The notes under the pieces are model-generated. The model searched no databases, had not been told where the DNA came from, and was given only the letters and a program-made list of their open reading frames with translations. The position numbers and the translations under genes are program-made. Shown in pieces: positions 7,501 to 9,989 of a stretch of DNA of 9,989 nucleotides. Location of the stretch: NCBI GenBank assembly GCA_004295885.1, contig SEDG01000065.1:1-9989 (forward strand), in the 5' to 3' direction. Source of the DNA: Pedobacter sp. GTDB taxonomy: Bacteria > Bacteroidota > Bacteroidia > Sphingobacteriales > Sphingobacteriaceae. Numbering within the stretch: the stretch's first letter is position 1; the number at the start of each line of letters is the position of its first letter.

Positions 7501-7979
7501 TGACCTTTAACCCTTACAGATGCACCTGGCATTGGGATTCCGTTTTCATCAAGAATTTTCCCTGTAACATCGATGTCCTTCGCTGCAACGTTTTTTAAAG
7601 GCATAATTAAAATGGTATTCTCTTTAATCTCATAGCTAAATGGCTGAGATTTCAAAACCATTAAAAGCACATCTTTTAAGTCGGCATCTTTTACGTTGAT
7701 GCTTACCGGCTTAGATTTTAACTTGATTAAATCTGCATCATATAAGAAAAAATACCCTGTTTGGCGTTTGATTTCTTTCAGAACCTGCTCTAGCGGCATG
7801 TTCTTTTGGGTAATGCTTACACGTTGAGAAAATGCCGCAGCACTAACCTGAAGGCATAAAGCTGTTAGAAGAATAACTGTAAGTCTCATAGCTATAGTTA
7901 ATTTCTTGTTGATAAATTTTGCAACAAACGCAAGCGTATCGATGGCGCTTTTGTTGCTACTTTGAATGTAGAATTTCAT
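4584..7979 (-). CDS. susC: SusC/RagA-like TonB-dependent outer-membrane transporter with STN signalling domain
   Basis: An 1131-residue outer-membrane transporter powered by TonB. The ATG at 7979 gives a long basic N-region and then a signal core (about 31-50) with a likely cut at the AAAFSQ|RV site, typical of this family in Pedobacter-like bacteria. Domains in order: STN (about 55-128), which in FecA-type systems passes the substrate signal to a FecR anti-sigma factor; carboxypeptidase-regulatory-like domain (about 137-215, ISYIGY at 185-190); the SusC motif DVVVTGY (215-221); plug (about 228-342, with ILDGVPI and LYGSRGSNGVIVLTTKKG); then a 22-strand-type barrel ending in NVNF, the usual terminal aromatic needed for barrel insertion. 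It follows the sigma/FecR pair, which fits the STN domain, and precedes susD by 11 nt. The substrate is inferred from the downstream hydrolases to be cyanophycin or its dipeptides. Confidence 0.95.
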   Translation of the reverse strand: MKFYIQSSNKSAIDTLAFVAKFINKKLTIAMRLTVILLTALCLQVSAAAFSQRVSITQKNMPLEQVLKEIKRQTGYFFLYDADLIKLKSKPVSINVKDADLKDVLLMVLKSQPFSYEIKENTILIMPLKNVAAKDIDVTGKILDENGIPMPGASVRVKGQANAVITNNDGSFTLKNVSENATLVISYIGYADKEVQAKAQLGSISLAIISNTLSDVVVTGYTNYTRNQSAAASSLVTSEKINDVPGLTVDQILQGRVPGMSVISTSGQPGQSAAVVIRGIGSVNGSSTPLFILDGVPIEAGYFQTINPEDIESANVLKDASAKALYGSRGSNGVIVLTTKKGAIGKVAVNYNSQYGFSNLSRPNFEMMNTQQRLQFEEEIGLNYARNIGPGWTYSPKNPTYAAGTAATRARADYIIDSLKQINTDWRDIFFQKGKFQEHQVSVSGGNDKLRFYNSLNYYSQEGVAKRTGLDRYSLRSNLDFNDNKFSGSVNVSLGYSQSSFTEGEGGTGAGTAMASVYYALPYENPYWSDGTLVHQGNKSSYPIYDQREGSQGLERLLNSSDKTDQLKSIIGTSFGYQILPDLKITTRAGIDYRMSTDQQFVNPDSYYGSRSVANTLGGKGRLTDGSRRNFNVISTTGLTYGKTIEKHNFEVSAFYEYVYNNYNSFGFSAYGIDGRLPETPAGVSNGSATFLPSVTGGKTKSALASIMGVARYTYNDKYTLTGSYRYDGSTKVAPQNKWHGFYSVGANWNAKAEDFLKSADLISDLRVRASYGTTASPFGGDFQYLPTYSVSTTYGGVSGIRPVAAGNANFDWEYVDEFNAGLDLSLFKSRRLRITADYYNKITSNMFIDQPPSATSGFSTLQLSSGKMRNRGVEFEVSGDVIKSRDFTWSIGANAGYNKNKILHVTDITDSYPDGDTRILKVGLPYGTYYAPDWAGVNPQTGEAQYYNLDGTITTTYNVNTQSTTNSGSLYPTFTGGFNTSLSYKGITASALFSFVSNVMRWNNEDFYDENQRYATSNQTVRMLENRWQKAGDSGDDAILQRFDIPRNFTSKDIQDASFLRLRNVNIAYALPKSILEKTKFIKGVKVFVQGQNLFTWTKWRGLDPENNAVYGRYQYPNTRTYTAGLNVNF

Positions 7980-7981
7980 AC

Positions 7982-8041
7982 ATTTTTGTGTGTTTAGGTA
8001 AGTGATAAATAGTTGTAATTGATTGGTAGTGGTTTGTTGTT
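7982..8041 (-). promoter_or_regulatory. G-free leader segment upstream of susC
   Basis: Across these 60 nt the plus strand has no C, so the susC-strand transcript has no G at all. It lies in the 91-nt gap between the fecR stop and the susC ATG. I find no TAnnTTTG box in the gap, which fits either read-through from fecR or a promoter used by the dedicated ECF sigma factor. An A/C/U-only leader would be unstructured and could help ribosome loading, since there is no Shine-Dalgarno sequence. Confidence 0.5.
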
Positions 8042-8070
8042 CAGTAATTTTTTTCCATAGGTTGATGTTT

Positions 8071-9246
8071 TTATTTTGTAAATACTTTAAGCTGTCTATT
8101 TTCTTCTATTTTAAAGCCGATGTTTCCCGTTAGTTCTAACATTTTCAATACCTGAGAAATGTTTGCTTTACGAGGAACCATACCATTAAACCGTTTATTT
8201 GGCACAGTGCTGTAATCAATCTTTATGTCATACCATCTTTCTAATTGATTAAGAATGATAGTTAGGCTTGAATTATTAAACCTGAACAAGCCATTTTTCC
8301 AAGCTGTTTCATCATCAGTATCTGCATCTATAATAGAAATATGATTGGCATCAAGTTGAGATTGCTCTCCTGGTTTTAAAGTTCTCGTTGTCTTTTCATT
8401 ACTCACATTAACAGCACCTTCCAATAGCGTGGTTTTAATAACTTTTTCGTCCATGTAACTGTTAATGTTAAAATGAGTACCCAATACTTGTACATCTTGG
8501 CTTACTCCGTTTAAGGCAGAAATCGTTTTCACAATAAAGGGATGGACCTTGTCTTTTGCCACCTCAAAATAACCTTCACCTGTTAATTCTACTTTACGTT
8601 GATTGCCAAAAAATGTTTCAGGATATCTTAATGATGAAGAAGCATTTAACCAAACTCTGGTCCCATCTGGTAAACGAACCTGATATTGATTGCCTTTTGC
8701 TGTTTGAATGGTATTGTAGGCAATTGTTTTGTTATCAGTTACAGCGCTAACTGTGTAAATCAATTGTCCATCTTTAGTTTTCGAAATTATCAATCCGTTT
8801 TTTTCGACAATTTTTCGGTCAGTATTTTCATCTAAAATGACTTTAGAACCGTCAGCTAAAGTTAGAATCGCCTTATCAACTCCTGGCTTAATGTCTAATA
8901 CTTTTTCTTTAGCAATAGGATTAATTACGGCAACCGTTTTACGATTGGCGAGATAGAAAAAACCAGTCCCAAAGCTCAATAGCACAATAGCAGCAGCGGC
9001 GTAACGATAGAACGGGATGAGTTTTCTGTTTGATTTTGATTCTTCTATTTTAGCTTGAATTGCTTCATAATTGCTGTCTTCTAATTCAATAAATTCAGAA
9101 GAAGTGATTTTATCAAGTATATTCTCTCCCTTTTCTAAATAGTCATAGTAACGTTCCAAAAAACTAATCTCTTCAGTAGTTGCTAAACCAGCAACATACT
9201 TTTTAATGATATTTTCAAGATTTTTTTTGTCGTGATAAGGATTCAT
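8071..9246 (-). CDS. fecR: FecR-type anti-sigma factor (inner membrane)
   Basis: A 391-residue regulator that holds the cognate ECF sigma factor and releases it when the SusC STN domain signals substrate. I start it at the ATG at 9244-9246 (MNPYHDKK), preceded by an A-rich AAAAGGCAGAAAAA. A TTG 21 codons upstream would add an odd hydrophobic tail. The cytoplasmic N-terminal part (about 1-75) is helical and holds IIKKYVAGLATTEEISFLERY, the anti-sigma region. One membrane helix lies at about 82-99 (YAAAAIVLLSFGTGFFYL). The periplasmic FecR domain is at about 178-283, with RLPDGTRVWLNASSSLRYP and VELTGEGYFEV as the family hallmark. A DUF4974 domain (about 320-389, LFRFNNSSLTIILNQLERWY) closes the protein and is the probable contact for STN. 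It lies 92 nt after the sigma gene and 91 nt before susC. Confidence 0.94.
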   Translation of the reverse strand: MNPYHDKKNLENIIKKYVAGLATTEEISFLERYYDYLEKGENILDKITSSEFIELEDSNYEAIQAKIEESKSNRKLIPFYRYAAAAIVLLSFGTGFFYLANRKTVAVINPIAKEKVLDIKPGVDKAILTLADGSKVILDENTDRKIVEKNGLIISKTKDGQLIYTVSAVTDNKTIAYNTIQTAKGNQYQVRLPDGTRVWLNASSSLRYPETFFGNQRKVELTGEGYFEVAKDKVHPFIVKTISALNGVSQDVQVLGTHFNINSYMDEKVIKTTLLEGAVNVSNEKTTRTLKPGEQSQLDANHISIIDADTDDETAWKNGLFRFNNSSLTIILNQLERWYDIKIDYSTVPNKRFNGMVPRKANISQVLKMLELTGNIGFKIEENRQLKVFTK

Positions 9247-9338
9247 TTTTTCTGCCTTTTGTATAGATGTACCAGAAAGAAGAAAAAATCCTAAAAATAT
9301 TTTGAGCAAGTTTTAAAAAACTAAGAGCAAGGGGAAAA

Positions 9339-9926
9339 TTATTTAGAAAACAGCGACAAAAAGACTATGATATAGAAAAACATATGCGTTAATCTAAATC
9401 TCAAAGCATGAGAAGCAGTAGTTAACTGATTTTGTACCGTTTTTTGAGAAATATTTAATTCAGTTGCGATTTTTGCAGTCGTTAAGCCGTCAAAATAATG
9501 CATCACAAAAATATGTTTGCGTTTTTTTGGCAATGCATCAATGTAAAGATTAATTAGATTCGTTACTTCTTTTTCTAATAACTCGCCATCGGTTTCCAAA
9601 GGTGATATCAATTCAGCAATGAAGTTTTCGCTTAAAAAACTGTTTTGAGGATTTCTTGAGACTTGTTTTAGAACCTGAAAACGCACTGCGGTGTGTAAAT
9701 AGGCTGTCGGATTTTCTATCTCCACTAATTCTCTCCTAGTCCAAAGATCGGCAAATACGTTTTGAATAATGTCTTGACATTTTTCCTTTTCAGGTAACCT
9801 CTTATAAGCGGTGTTGTAAAGTTCTGCCCAATAAGCTTTATAAATTTTTGAAAAAGCGATTTCATCACCTTGCTTTAATAAGGCAAAGAGAGTTTTCTCA
9901 TTTTCAATATTTAGATGGGTTTTCAA
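9339..9926 (-). CDS. ECF RNA polymerase sigma-70 factor (FecI-like)
   Basis: The sigma factor expected to transcribe the susC operon once FecR frees it. No in-frame ATG precedes the conserved domain. An in-frame TAA lies at 9963-9965, so the start is a TTG: the one at 9926 (195 residues, chosen) or at 9959 (206 residues). I prefer 9926 because it gives the usual short tail before region 2 and lies below a perfect -7 box at 9948-9955. In the 206-residue numbering, region 2 spans about 28-100 (LLKQGDEIAFSKIYKAYW, then DIIQNVFADLWTRR) and region 4 about 134-186 (LPKKRKHIFVMHYFDGLT, then helix-turn-helix IATELNISQKTVQNQLTTA). A hydrophobic tail (FFYIIVFLSLF, about 194-204) ends the protein, a feature I recall from many Bacteroidota ECF factors. 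The linked FecR and the STN-bearing SusC complete the signalling set. Confidence 0.9.
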   Translation of the reverse strand: MKTHLNIENEKTLFALLKQGDEIAFSKIYKAYWAELYNTAYKRLPEKEKCQDIIQNVFADLWTRRELVEIENPTAYLHTAVRFQVLKQVSRNPQNSFLSENFIAELISPLETDGELLEKEVTNLINLYIDALPKKRKHIFVMHYFDGLTTAKIATELNISQKTVQNQLTTASHALRFRLTHMFFYIIVFLSLFSK

Positions 9927-9947
9927 GAAATTGGTTGGTTGAATAAC

Positions 9948-9955
9948 CAAACATA
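9948..9955 (-). promoter_or_regulatory. Possible -7 box for the sigma-fecR(-susCD) transcript
   Basis: TATGTTTG on the minus strand is a full match to the Bacteroidota housekeeping -7 element TAnnTTTG. Transcription would begin near 9941 and leave a leader of about 15 nt before the TTG at 9926. The only upstream TTG that could be a -33 element is 27 nt away, longer than usual, so the call is tentative. If real, it rules out the TTG at 9959 as the start. Confidence 0.35.
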
Positions 9956-9989
9956 GCAATTTTTACGAGTTTTTAGCTATCCCAACAGA

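Noticed and set aside
9247..9309. Twenty-one-codon N-terminal extension of FecR from a TTG, with a hydrophobic stretch
   Set aside because: FecR proteins start with a cytoplasmic anti-sigma region. The ATG at 9246 gives this directly, and a second membrane segment in front would break the known topology.
9904..9954. Sixteen-residue ATG frame at the start of the sigma gene as a leader peptide
   Set aside because: It has no recognisable regulatory content such as codon runs, its ATG overlaps the -7-like box, and frames this short are expected by chance.
1..9989. CRISPR arrays, tRNA or rRNA genes, insertion sequences, phage genes
   Set aside because: I saw no regularly spaced repeats beyond the 16-bp array, no tRNA-like cloverleaf, no transposase or integrase motif and no paired inverted ends.

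Overview
The window looks like chromosomal DNA of a Bacteroidota species, most likely a Sphingobacteriaceae member of the Pedobacter type. The evidence is the AT-rich sequence, a SusC/SusD pair, a FecI/FecR-type sigma/anti-sigma pair, lipoproteins with short lipobox signals, and weak or absent Shine-Dalgarno sequences. The genus is inferred from style, not proven.

Layout, left to right. Positions 1-464 (minus strand) hold the N-terminal third of a DctA-like dicarboxylate/amino acid:cation symporter, cut by the window edge. Positions 465-709 are a divergent intergenic region with a 16-bp tandem repeat, a small perfect palindrome and weak promoter-like boxes. Positions 710-1144 (plus strand) encode a small lipoprotein with a lipocalin-like look. 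Its stop codon directly abuts the stop codon of the oppositely oriented gene cluster that fills the rest of the window.

That cluster (minus strand, read from 9.96 kb down to 1.1 kb) runs: ECF sigma factor, FecR-type anti-sigma factor, SusC-like TonB-dependent transporter with an N-terminal STN signalling domain, SusD-like surface lipoprotein, a lipoprotein cyanophycinase-family (S51) hydrolase, and a second S51 hydrolase with a Sec signal peptide. Both hydrolases keep the GTSAG nucleophile and the DQH-x3-R-x-R-x2-R signature of cyanophycinases.

The simplest reading is a Sus-like uptake locus whose substrate is a polyamide, cyanophycin (multi-L-arginyl-poly-L-aspartate) or something like it, rather than a glycan. 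A surface lipoprotein hydrolase would cut the polymer. SusD and SusC would capture and import the products. The periplasmic hydrolase would finish the cleavage. The SusC STN domain would report substrate to FecR, which releases the sigma factor to induce the operon. The substrate is inferred from family membership and motifs; nothing in the sequence proves it. No isoaspartyl dipeptidase, which would be needed to split beta-Asp-Arg, lies in the window.

Non-coding points of interest are a strong terminator-like hairpin between susD and the first hydrolase gene, a second hairpin between the two hydrolase genes, and a 60-nt stretch without any G in the transcript just before susC.
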